Origin: Hypericum androsaemum
Taxonomy: Eukaryota > Streptophyta > Magnoliopsida > Malpighiales > Hypericaceae
NCBI GenBank assembly: GCA_963995505.1
Contig: OZ023185.1
Location: forward strand, 13,217,691-13,281,690
DNA length: 64,000 nucleotides
Reading direction: 5' to 3'
The translations under genes were made by a program, and so were the position numbers. Numbering within the stretch: the stretch's first letter is position 1; every line of letters starts with the position of its first letter. The notes under the pieces were generated by a model, which saw nothing but the letters and a program-made list of their open reading frames with translations, made no database searches and was not told where the DNA came from. Shown piece after piece: positions 21,961-33,006 of this stretch.

Positions 21961-23879
21961 TGATGCGATGGATTTTTAAGGTTCGCATGAGCAACAAAGT
22001 GAAAGTAAAATGTCGAACCCGTAGAAAACGGGTCCTAGGGCATCAAGCGACAAGCTAGCTAGAATAGGTAAATAGCAAATGACAGAAAGATTCGAAATAA
22101 GATAATGGAGAAAAGTGGGCAAAGAACCCCTTGCACAACCCTCTCAATTTGGCTTCTCGTGGGCTTTCATTAAGCTCGTGGTGGTCCTAAGTGAGCCTAA
22201 AGCACGAGTGCTTCACTGTCATGTACATCACACACCAAAGCATCCTATCATGTCTAGATGGATTTTTCATGTACCCCTCGCCATAGTGTGAGTTGTCACA
22301 CTTAGAAAAATCGAGTACGGGCCGCCAATAAAGCCCTCAAGTCCGCTTGTGAATGTTTCACCCTAGGGATAACTAACTTAGGCCCTTCACCATGGTCCCT
22401 TGGACCATCATGGGTCCTTCTCCTTTGGGTGCCTCAAACCAATTCTAATCAATTAGTGGGGGAGTTCCGTGGACATCTTGTCTGTCATTTGGCAAGTACT
22501 TAGGTGAAGGTTAAGCTAATAACCCTAGAACCCTAGTCTCTATTAATCAAAAGCATTAAGCAGGAGTCCCACTAGAATCATTTAACAAGTACTAAAGTCA
22601 AGATTAAACCATTAATCCCAAAGTCTAGTCCATTAATCTAAAAGCATTAAGTACCCACCAATTAGTTCGCACTCAAATAGTGAAAGTCCATTGGGAACCA
22701 AGTTGATCTCATGCGCTTATGGCACCCAACCTAAAAAAAACTACTCGCATACATAGATGTACACGTAAATGCAATGAAAAAAAGCCATGTCACAAGAACT
22801 AAAATAAAGAGGTAAAGTTAGGGGGTGGCTCAATTATAGAGGCCTCCAAGCTCCATCCTTATCCTAGCTCCAAGTCGATCCGGTGCGCTTGGGCACCCAA
22901 CCAAAAAAAAAACTGCTCGAACCTGAACAAAACCTAATGGAACCAAAGATTACAAGACTTCCACCAGCGAACATCCGAACACCAAACTGAAAATTTGAGA
23001 ACACCAAACAACAATTAGTAAAAAGGCCCATTCAAATCGCCAATAATTTGGATCATATCAAATCACCAAAACACCCAGGCCCAGAAAAGAAAAAGACTAT
23101 AAGAGTTTTATTCATAGAAACCATTCAACACTAAAATACTAAAAGAAACTAAGAAAGGAAAAAAAGAGAGAGAGCTTAGAGAGGAAACTATTCAGAGAGA
23201 GAGTTACACTTACTTTTAAGGAGAGAAGAGGGCGTAGGGTTAGGGAATTAGTTTTGGAAATTTGGATTTGAAATTTGGGATTAAGGGTTAAGAATTTAGG
23301 GTTGGGAATTTGGGATTAAGGGTTAAGAATTTAGGAGTTCTCTTAGAAAATGGGTTAGGTGATACTTGAGCGAGAAGGGTGCGTGGGTGGGGTGATGATG
23401 TATTTAGCCTCTTTTATATTGATGGCAAATAACAGTGCGATTCGGTCCTAAATGGTTCAGTTGCTTCAGACTCAGGATCTGAACTGAGAACCATTTTGCA
23501 TGTAATATGAGAACCGATTTGAATCAAACCCTTACTTGGTTTAGTGTGATTTGATTTTATTTGGTTCGGTTTTGTCCAGTCCTATGGTTCTTAGTTTTTT
23601 TGCTCATCCCTATCTAGGGGTCTTCTGCGTCATGGATGAATGTCGTCCGGAACTGGATTTCATTGTATGACACTTTTGATTGCTCCTCTTTTTCTCTCGT
23701 CTCCTCTCATCTTTCACATCCGAATGTCCTCTTTGCATCCTGAGTTTCTCCAAAAGACACAAAATACAACAAGTTAAACACACCTAAAAATGGCCAAAAT
23801 GACTCAAGACTCGAAAACATTAGACACTAAAATGAATGGAAAGGACCTATAAAAGACATTGTCGAATAAGTATTTTTGA
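21961..23879 (-). repeat. Athila-like 5' LTR
   Basis: In plus-strand text the LTR begins TGATGCGATGG directly beside the primer site and continues for about 1.9 kb to near 23879. There Tork element A has inserted, so the true outer edge is blurred. A 33-base repeat (GGGATTAAGGGTTAAGAATT) occurs twice at about 23277-23337. Near 23230-23340 the sequence is rich in telomere-like GGGTTA steps, but it is not a telomere array. Confidence 0.6.
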
Positions 23880-25839
23880 TGTTGGGATGGCGAGAAATAG
23901 GAAAGTCTTATTTCCTATTCCTATTCCTATTCTGACTAGATTCTGGACTCCTAGTTAGACCTAGATATGTTACTTGTACAACAAGGGTTTGCCTCTATAT
24001 AAAGGCATGTTACCCTAAGGTTTTGTATGGCTTTGTGGCTCGAAAACTCATCAATAAAAGTTCTCCTTTCTCCCCGTGGATGTAGGCATTAGGCCGAACC
24101 ACGTAAACTCTTGCGTCCGTGTTCTTTGCGCGTTTTGTTTTCTAGTTGCTGAATTCCTAACAATTGGTATTAAGAGCTAAGGTTGGAGGATGTCGGATCA
24201 CGGCGCGAAGTTTGCTCTTGTGAAGTTCGATGGTTCATTGAATTTCAGGTTATGGCAAAGGTGTGTCAACGATCTCCTCGTGCAGCAAGGGATGGTTATC
24301 GCGCTCTCGGAGAAGAAGTCCGAGAAGATGGAGGAGCAAGAACGGGAAGAGTTGGAGGCCAAGGCGGTAGCGAATATTCGCTTGTTCTTGGCAGATGAAG
24401 AGGAGCCACCAGCTGGGTTGTGGAAGAGGATCCAGGTCGGAGTCAAAGAAGTTCAATGGAAGTGGCTTCAAGTGCGGAGAAGTGCACATGAAGGGGACTA
24501 TCCAGGACGAACTGGGAATCAAGACAACGAGGAGGGATCGGCATCCACAGCCATGGCCACATGTTCAGACGGGTCGGATGGTGACTGACTTTCTGTCTCG
24601 TCAAGTCCAATGCATCCTGGTAATCTCTTTTTGTTAGGGACCTTGAATTATAACAATGATAGTTATAAAGGTATGCTAATGAAGGTGGAGAAGGATGCGA
24701 TGGTAGAGATTAAGGGTGAAAGGAAATACCTACAGGTTAGTGGGGAATACTATTATAGGTGGAGTCGCATCAATGAGTCTGATAAAGTGGGAAAAAGCTC
24801 AGGTCATATGAGGTTGGTTCGTATGAGGGAGCAAAGGCTTGACATGGATGGTTTGAGTGTAGTTGGGATTCGCGGAGACATGGATAGCAAGCTATGGTTG
24901 TTTCGTGGAGGCATGGTTGGCAAAGAGCCATGATTGTCTCGGAGAAGCATTGTTAGCTGTGCCCTGCTATGGTTGTCTAAAGGGACGTGCACGTCAAAGG
25001 TGTTGGATAGGTTTTGCATTGGGCATGCGAAGCCATTGGTGATACCACGGGCGAATCGGGTATCTCACTCAAGGCCGAACAGTAGAGTTCGAGGCATGTC
25101 GAGGGTTCTACTTAGTAGAATAAAAGGTTGCCCTTTGTATGCTATGGCATGTAGCATTGGTATGAGGCAAGAAGGTCCAGCGGAGAAGCAGTTCGAGGTT
25201 GCGGAGCATGGGGTTGACCGGAAAATAGAGAGCGCATCTATTGGTCACAAGTTTGCTTCAGTAGGTGGACTTGCTAGTTGGAGTTCGATGGAGGTTGGAG
25301 AGAATAGGCCAAGCAAAGCTCAGAAGCTCGAGCTTGGGGGCTGGCTCCAAGTGATTGAACAAAAGGTGAAGAGAAAGTTGAGATGGTCTTATTGATGCAG
25401 TTATCTATGATCCGAGATAGAGTCGGTGGAGTTGGATTGGTTTTGCAAGATCTCATGGTTCTTCATGGGGCGGTGTTTTGTCAAGGTGGAGTTTGTTGAA
25501 GTTCGGGTGGAGCTTCATGGTTCTTCCACGAGATGATTTCTCGCCAAGGTGGAGATTGTTGGGATGGCGAGAAATAGGAAAGTCTTATTTCCTATTGCTA
25601 TTCCTATTCTGACTAGATTCTGGACTCCTAATTAGACCTAGATATGTTACTTGTACAACAAGGGTTTGCCTCTATATAAAGGCATGTTACCCTAAGGTTT
25701 TGTATGGCTTTGTGGCTCGAAAACTCATCAATAAAAGTTCTCCTTTCTCCCCGTGGATGTAGGCATTAGGCCGAACCACGTAAACTCTTGCGTCCGTGTT
25801 CTTTGCGCATTTTGTTCTCTAGTTGCTGAATTCCTAACA
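23880..25839 (+). mobile_element. Tork-like copia element A, deletion derivative
   Basis: LTRs of 283 bp at 23880-24162 and 25557-25839 differ at four sites that I counted. A perfect TTTGA duplication flanks the element (23875-23879 and 25840-25844). A degenerate Met-type primer site (TGGTATTAAGAGC, from 24164) and a polypurine tract (AAGGTGGAGAT before 25557) are present. Only about 1.4 kb of internal sequence remains: the start of gag and the C-terminal part of RT. It is non-autonomous. Confidence 0.9.
24190..25395 (+). pseudogene. Fused gag/RT-remnant frame of element A
   Basis: Starts ATG 24190 (MSDHGAKFALVKFDG, Tork-type gag N terminus). The gag stops matching its family at about 24425, where LWKR joins a segment derived from the zinc-knuckle region read in another frame. 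Further on, LLWLSKGTCTSKVLDRF and PLYAMACSIG correspond to the RT segment after the YVDD motif in Tork elements. TGA codons at 24586-24588 and 24931-24933 interrupt the frame; element C has no stop at these sites. Integrase, the RT catalytic motifs and RNase H are absent. Confidence 0.7.
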
Positions 25840-25847
25840 TTTGATAC

Positions 25848-28268
25848 TGTTATGAATTCAGCAACCAGAGAACAAAACGCGCAAAGAACACGGACACAAG
25901 AGATAACGTAGTTTTCGAGCCACAAAGCCATATAAAACCTTAGGGTAACATGCCTTTATATAGAGGCAAACCCTTGGTGTACAAGTAACCTATCTAGGTT
26001 GGATTAGGAATTCAAAACCTAGTCAGAATAGAAATAGGAATAGGAAATAAGTCTTTCCTATTTCTCGTCATCCCAACAATCTCCACCTTGGCGAGAAATC
26101 ATCTCGTGGAAGAACCATGAAGCTCCACCCGAACTTCAACAAACTCCACCTTGACAAAACACCGCCCCATGAAGAACCATGAGATCTAGCAAAACCAATC
26201 CGACTCCATCGATTCCATCTCGGACCATAGATAACTGCATCAATAAGACCATCTCAACTTTCTCTTCACCTTTTGTTCAATCACTTGGAGCCAACCCCCA
26301 AACTCGAGCTTCTGAGCTTGCTTGGCCTATTCCCTCCAACCTCCATCGAACCCCAACTAGCGAGTCTACTTTCTGAAGTAACCTTGTGAGCAATAGACGT
26401 ACCCTCTATTTTTTGATCAACCCTATGCTCCGCAACCTCGAACCGCTCTTTCGTTGGACCTTTTTGCCTCAAACCAATGTTACTTGCTATAGCATACAAA
26501 GGAAAACCTTTTGTTCCACCAAGTAGAACCATCGACATGTCACGAACTCTACTGTTCGGCCTTGAGTGAGATACCCGATTTGCCCGTGGTGCTACCAACA
26601 GCTTCGCATTCCCCATGCAAAACCTACCTAACACCTTTGACGTGTACGTCTCTTTAGACAACCATAGCGGGAACTTGCTAACTTTGTCTCCGCAAATCCC
26701 AACTCCACTCAAACCATTCATGTCAATCTTTCGCTCCATCACACAAGAGCTTTTCTCCCCTCTATCGGAATCTAACGAGGTGACTCTACCTACAACCGTG
26801 TTTTCCACTAACCTGTAGGTGTTCCTAGCATTTCTTTCACCCTTCATCACCACCACAGCATCCTTCTCCACCTCCATTAGCCCGCCTACAACATTATAGT
26901 TGTACCCACTATAATCCAAGGCTCCTAACGAGATCAAATTCCTCTCCAACTTCGGAACATGCCTAACCCCACACAATTTTCTCTCAACACCATCCCACAT
27001 CTTGATTTGGATATCACCTATGCCAGTAATTCTGCAAGTAGAACCATCACCCATAGTCACCATACCTGAATCAACATACTTGTAGGTGTCGAACCACCCT
27101 CTCTTGGGCGTCGTGTGGAAAGAGCAAGTGCTATCCAAAATCCAGGAAACAGAATACTTTGGACTTGACAAAACAGAAAGAAGATCACCATCTGACCCGT
27201 CCGAATGTGAGGCCACATTCACGGAACCTGATCCCGAGTTTTTTTTGGACAATCCTTCTTCACGTGCCCTTTTTCTCCGCACTCAAAGTAATTTTCCTTG
27301 AACTTCCTTGACCACGACTTGGATCCCTTCCCGTCTTTTGCTCTACTACGATCACCATGGCTACCCCTCACAACCAGCCCTTCCGCTTGTTCATTGCCAA
27401 TTTTCCTTCTTTGATGAAACCCTAGCAGAGCACTTGTGATATCTTCTTCCAACACCAGGGACTCCTTCCCCCAAGTTAGAGTTGTAACCAAATTTTCGTA
27501 GGAGCCAAGTAAAGAATTCAGCAGCAACAATGCCTTATCTTCTTCCTCGAACTTCACATCAACCTTTCTCAAGTCGCTCATAAGTTGACTGAAACTATTA
27601 ATGTGTTGGCTCAAATCCGAGCCCTCCTTCATCTTGAGCCCCGTACAATCTTTGCTTAAGATAAAGCTTGTTCGACAAAGACTTAGACATATACCTTGCC
27701 TCCAATTTCTTCCATACCTCAGCTGGTGACTCCTCATCCATGACGTGATACATCACATCATCCGACAAGCACAAGCGAATCGCCGCCACCTTAGCTCCCA
27801 TCTCCTTCCACTCTTGCTCCTCCATCTTCTCGGGCTTCTTCTTCGAGAGCGCGATGACCATCCCTTGTTGCACGAGGAGATCCTTGACACGCCTTTGCCA
27901 TAACCCAAAATTCGAAGAACCATCGAACTTCACAAGAGCAAACTTCGCGCCGTCCGTCATCCTCCAACCTAAGCTCTTGATACCAATTGTTATGAATTCA
28001 GCAACTAGAGAACAAAATGCGCAAAGAACACGGACACAAGAGATAGCATGGTTCGGCCTAGTGCCTACATCCACGGTAAGAAAGGAGAACTTTTATTTAT
28101 GAATCAGAGTCACAAAGCTATATAAAATCTTAGGGTAACATGCCTTTATATAGAGACAAACCCTTGGTGTACAAGTAACCTATCTAGGTCAGATTAGGAG
28201 TCCAAAACCTAGTCAGAATAGGAATAAGAATAGGAAATAAGTCTTTCCTATTTTTTGCCATCCCAACA
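25848..28268 (-). mobile_element. Tork-like copia element B, deletion derivative
   Basis: Minus-strand element with its 5' LTR at 27988-28268 (281 bp) and 3' LTR at 25848-26078 (231 bp). A perfect GATAC duplication flanks it (25843-25847 and 28269-28273). The 3' LTR lacks about 50 bases between the TATA-containing part and its end. The primer site TGGTATCAAGAGC lies just inside the 5' LTR at about 27975-27987. It keeps more of gag and protease than A, but also lacks integrase, the RT core and RNase H. Confidence 0.9.
26281..27960 (-). pseudogene. gag-protease-RT remnant of element B
   Basis: Gag starts at ATG 27960 (MTDGAKFALVKFDGSSNFGL) and runs through VWKKLEARYMSK. A frame change near 27650 leads into the rest of gag, with a zinc knuckle CGEKGHVKKDC at about 27250. 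A further frame change near 27230 leads into protease, whose active site reads WILDSTCSFH (Thr where Gly is usual), and the GVRHVPKLERNLISLG region. After VENTVVGRVTS the pol core is missing, and the frame continues as the RT-derived LWLSKETYTSKVLGRF and PLYAIASNIG segments shared with elements A and C. Confidence 0.75.
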
Positions 28269-28273
28269 GATAC

Positions 28274-28557
28274 TCATCTCTACCAAGCAACTCCATGATC
28301 ATCTCTGCAAGACAGCCAATAACAATAGGACTCATAACAAAGTTATTTCATAACCATTTGCTCCTAGGGCGCCAATCATGGGTATGCTCATAGAGAAAAC
28401 TATCCCAACTGGAAGGCTTGATTATGACCCAGAGGTTCATCCCCATTCAATGACGACCTGTCACAACCTTCCCCGTGCACGGGATCAAGACAAGAGGATG
28501 TCACATCAACTGCCACCAATGAGAACAACCCTGTGAATACCGCAGTTGCATATGTAG
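28274..28557. other. Unidentified segment left of copia D
   Basis: Together with 31050 onward this is the DNA into which copia D inserted. A short frame starting MGMLIEKTIPTGRLDYDPEV reads open but matches nothing I recognise. It may be a decayed retroelement. Confidence 0.3.
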
Positions 28558-29008
28558 TGTTAGGATTTATCCCAGAATTCTAACTAGAGTAGAACTCTAT
28601 TTTTATTGTAAAGTATATTGGTTTGGCCTCAATATATAGGAGGGTAGGGGTTAGATATTCTTTGATCTTGAGCATAGATTAGACCAGTTACTCGTTGACA
28701 ATGAAGACGAAGATTTACAAGTATCAGTTTTATTTTGACTCACAGGTTATGCAGTGTATCTCCTGATTGTCCACAAGGATGGAGGAGTGAGGTGTAATAG
28801 CAACAGCAAGCTTGGTGTCCAGAAGGTGTTCATGTGAAGGTGATGTAAAGTCCTGTAGCTGGTGGAGAATTTCAAGATTAATGTCCAGAAGGTGTTCACG
28901 CGAAGGTGATGTAAAGGCTTGTAACTAGTGTACTCATCTCTTATTAGGACTGAGATTGGTGTTCGCTCGACAATGTAACCCCAATAGTCGGTGTCCACAT
29001 GAAGGTGG

Positions 29009-30257
29009 TGATGGTAAAATATTAGTAAACTATGATTTTAACACGAGTATATATGAAGCATAAACAATATAAAAGAGAAAGTTTAGAAGATGCTCACGAT
29101 CACACTTGTAGGTAAGTGTGTAACACCTTCGTCTTCAAGTTAGGACTTTGGATTGAATCCTGGATGAGGCCACAGTTTAACCGTGTGCCCTTAAACTCTT
29201 ATTACCCGCCTATATGCTCCAGGCCTCCGTGGGTAATAGAGCTCCCAAGGTACAACGTCCAACCTCATGTACAAAAGGAAGCACTTTTGTACACCTTTCG
29301 AACCTTTCGTAGCCTTAGAACTCCGACATAATAAAAGTGAGAAATGCTATGCTAAGGAGGGAGAAGTAGAGAGCTCTGAAGAGATGAGGAGCTGGGGTAA
29401 TTTGGAATGAAGGAGGAGGGCTCCTTTTATAGGCAGCCAAGGACCTCCAACCTCTAAATCTGAAATAAATGGCAGCCATGAATATCCCTCATAACTTTGC
29501 TGTTACAAGAGCCATGATTATCCCTTATTTACATTAGCTGTTACATTTGAATTCAAATCCCACGTTTTGAATTCAAAGAGACACTTTTTGGAAGGAGAAG
29601 AAGGATCTAGAAGATGGGCTTGTCCAAGCTCAAGCCCAACGGACTCAGAGTCTAGAATCGCTTCAACAGGTCCGGCCCAGGTCTAAAAAGATAAGGCCCT
29701 GGAATAATTTCCACAAACTCACAATCCCGCAACCCGCACCCGCACCCGAGTCCGAGCCCGAGTCCGGGCCCGGGCCCGGGCCCGGTTCGGGGTGGGACGG
29801 GGCGAGCGCGCACGTGCGGGTCGAGCCGAGCTGGTCGGACAGACGGACGGACGGATGGCGCGAGAAGCTTCTCCTTTCTCCACCAGTTTACCCATGCTAG
29901 AAATCTAGTTCCTTATAAACTTGTTTCAGCATGGTGCGCTAACCAATGTGGGATTGCGCTTATCTCAATTACAGCCATACCACTTTAAAGCCAATTTTTA
30001 TTCACCCCGAGAATTGAATTTTCGCAAGTGTTATATATCGTTACGAAGCTCTATCAACGAGCTTCGTATTGATCTCACAAACACCCAAATCCAATTGGTG
30101 TGGCCTCCAATTAAATTATCTCAAAATTGCTCACTAATCACTTAGTTATTATATTTAATTAAGATTTTTTCTCTAATTAAATACTTGGGCCCAAAGCCCA
30201 ATACACACACTTGTATTGGGCCATCTCTTCTTTGGTTATAAAACCAATTCTCCAACA
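29009..30257 (-). mobile_element. Solo LTR E nested in copia D
   Basis: On the minus strand it begins TGTTGGAGAATTGG (30257) and ends TTTTACCATCA (29009). Flanks GGTGG (29004-29008) and GGTTG (30258-30262) differ by one base, a plausible 5-bp duplication. TATA-like ATATATAAC-type motifs and a GC-rich core are present. There is no primer site or coding, so it is read as a solo LTR. Confidence 0.55.
29734..29790 (+). repeat. GC-rich hexamer-type repeat
   Basis: CCCGCA and CCCGAG/CCCGGG units run together, ending in a self-complementary GGGCCCGGGCCCGGGCCCGG stretch, in an otherwise moderate-GC LTR. It can form hairpins. Confidence 0.8.
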
Positions 30258-31049
30258 GGTTGTGGTTTTTCGTGGAGGTAGAATCTGCTATGTAGGTAGA
30301 TAAATAGTTTGAGAGTGCCCAGTGAGAGTACACCATACTGGGAGGAGTACTGGTTGTGCTGGAGCTTCTGGGATTGAAGCTGGCCTATTAGACTTAGGCA
30401 TTGTTGTGGGTGTTGGAGTAGTTTTTTCCAAAGTGAAGAACTCTCGTGTTGCGCGCATACTGATGTTCTCATGTCGTGTTGGTTCTTCAGAATGGAAGAC
30501 CCGAGTGAGTATATATTGTTGAGATACTTGTGGAAGATTCTATTTGAGGTGGAGTTTTCAAGATTGAGACTAATGATGTCATGTTCGAGATTGAGCATGG
30601 AGCTTACTGGAAGAGGCACACACAGAGTGAAGATGGTCTGATGTGGACGATGAGCTTGAAGCTGGATAAGATGATTGATTTTGAAATTTGGTACAAGGTG
30701 GAGATTGATAGGATTTGTCCCAGAATTCTAATTAGAGTAGAACTCTATTTCTATTGTAAAGCATATTGGTTTGGCCTCTATATATAGGAGGGTAGGGGTT
30801 AGATGTTCTTTGGTCTTGGCTTAATTGGCCATGGTAGTATAGGCAGAAATTTAGGCTCAAGGCATAGCGCTCACCTATTGCTTATGTACCATGTATCTCC
30901 ACATAATATAGTGATGATCGTCTCGACCCCGTAGATGTAGGTCTTTTGATCGAACCACGTAATATCGTGTGTCCTCTATTATTCCTATCTCTATTACGAT
31001 TTGTTATGGGTGTCTGCACATCCGTGTTTACGCTTTCGCTGCCCTAACA

Positions 31050-32100
31050 CGTAGTGTCTGTCCCTGATATTAGGTAAGTTTCATCATGTCTCACTACTCT
31101 TAGTTTCGAATAAGAACATGCTTCTTGAGACCATTACATTTTCCTTGGACGTCTTGAATCAGAGTCGCATTTCACAACAAACACGAGAGAAGACCGAGGC
31201 GGGAGTGCATTATTCACGCTCCATGCTACAGACTGCTCCGATGGATGCAGGTGATTGCCCTCTCGACACACGATAAGCCAACAACCGCAGTGGGGCAGCT
31301 ACGTTGGTGACTTCCCAAATGGAACATGTTCCATCGATCGAGGAATCCCTTCGTACATCACTGGTAGGGCAGGTTACTCGAAACATGATGTGCGTGGCCC
31401 CTACGCTCACGGAACCTCATATCGCAATACCTTCATATGTGCCAGTTGCTGCGGCTCATGCCTCCCCCTGGCACCTAGGGTACGACCATCCTATGCTACC
31501 CTAGTACGTTCCTAGCCTGGGGGTTGGACCAATGCACGTACCTATATTAAATCAATATTGAAAGGTGATCATTTTTCTGTTGTGATTGATGGACCTCGAT
31601 ATGTCGCTCGTACTGTTGAATATGAGAAGCGGGCCTGTATCAGGCAACTTATCATACCGAAAGGTGCAATCCATGTGCTTTATCTAATTTGCAAAGTCCA
31701 TATCGAAGACGTGGACGACCTCGTCATGGCTCGTGTTATCCTTGGGGATTGGTAATTATGGTTCTCATTTTGATACGGAGAAGGACAGGGAGTTGGTTTG
31801 GTGTTGTGCAGTATGGAAATTGCCTCCTGGGAACTCTTTATATTCATCATTGGCTACAGGATTTTGTTCCTTCCAGAACAAACTCCTCGCAGGCGAAAGT
31901 TAACGTGGAACTTCCAGGTCTGAGCATGGAACATATTGAGCCATTAATTGTCTTCGGTCTGGCTGCGACGGTTGGTGTTGCAATTGATAATTTTTTCAGA
32001 TTGGATTTGTTTGGTTAGGAGTGGCATGATAAAAAAATCTAGTTTGCGCTGTTTTCGGCTACCTCGTGCAAGATTTGGCTTTTGCGAGACTGACTAATTT
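31050..32100. other. Unidentified, formerly coding-like region
   Basis: Several overlapping frames of 65-110 codons (31255-31515, 31304-31504, 31558-31755, 31689-32018) carry unbiased-looking protein sequence, such as HFSVVIDGPRYVARTVEYEKR. I recognise no family and see no intact gene. The sequence is continuous with 28274-28557 once copia D is removed, so it is likely the remains of one older element or gene. Confidence 0.3.
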
Positions 32101-32741
32101 CGTTATGTGAATTGACTTTTGACTTTTCTATCGAATGTTTGCTAACAAGTAATTGTAGTTATTATACACTATTAATAATTGTAATGCATGACAGTCAAGC
32201 TGAGAAATTGTAAATTATAGATGGTCAACTTATCTTGGGCCAACCTTTCGGTAATTGAAAATTGGAGGAATGAAATGGGAGTTTATTAGTGGTCGGATTA
32301 ATATTTTACCAAGTATAATATTTATTTAAGCTTATTATTGCGGGAAGAAGTAGAAGAACGTCAAAAAATTTCAAAATAGATTCGAAGTGATCATCCTAAT
32401 GTCGATCTAACATTCGGAAAAAAATGGGGAAATTCTCGAAAAGATAACAGAACTTTATTGCGAAGGGAGAAAAACGATAACAAAGCATAAAGCGTTGGGT
32501 TTTTGTGTTTGTGTTTTGTGTTGGTCTCTATTCTAACATGACGCCGTGCTTATAAAGAAAAAGAGTCCTAACCCGACCTCCTGCTATAAGTCGTATTTTA
32601 GTTGGAGTTCAAGTCTACATACGCATATCCTTGTCTAAGTCCGACTCTTACCGACTCCGGAAAGTCTATCGTCTAGGAATCTTCAATATTTATTCGATCT
32701 TCTTGAACTTTTTCTTATGTTATCTGGTCATATCGAGCTCA
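32101..32741. other. Intergenic
   Basis: No gene supported. The minus strand from 32538 begins TGTTAGAATAGAGACC and contains an AATAAAG signal, possibly an LTR fragment, but no partner repeat was found. Confidence 0.4.
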
Positions 32742-33006
32742 TGTAGAAGTTGACGTGCCTTAGATGTCCATATAATCAGGGATACTAATTAGGAATAAAA
32801 TCCTATGCACATATGTAAAGTTCTAATACGGACAGGAAACCTAGTTAGGGTTTGTACGAGACGATGTGTATATATATGGTGCAATGTATAATGAATGTCA
32901 CCACCGATATATTATTTCACATGGTATCAGAGCAGGTTAACTGATATATTAACCTACCAAAATATATAGACTTCCTGCCGCAACATCCACTACCCACCAA
33001 GAAACC

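Larger units (their letters stand above)
28558..31049 (+). mobile_element. Decayed copia element D
   Basis: The left LTR fragment (28558-28670, TGTTAGGATTTATCCC) matches the start of a complete right LTR (30706-31049), which follows the polypurine tract AAGGTGGAGAT. The flanking five bases are TGTAG (28553-28557) and CGTAG (31050-31054), a target duplication with one change. The rest of the left LTR and all recognisable coding are lost. A ~60-base direct repeat (GTCCAGAAGGTGTTCA) lies at about 28819-28930. The element is split by solo LTR E. Confidence 0.7.

Noticed and set aside
23230..23340. Telomere-like GGGTTA repeats
   Set aside because: Only a few imperfect steps inside an Athila-type LTR; not a telomeric or interstitial telomere array.
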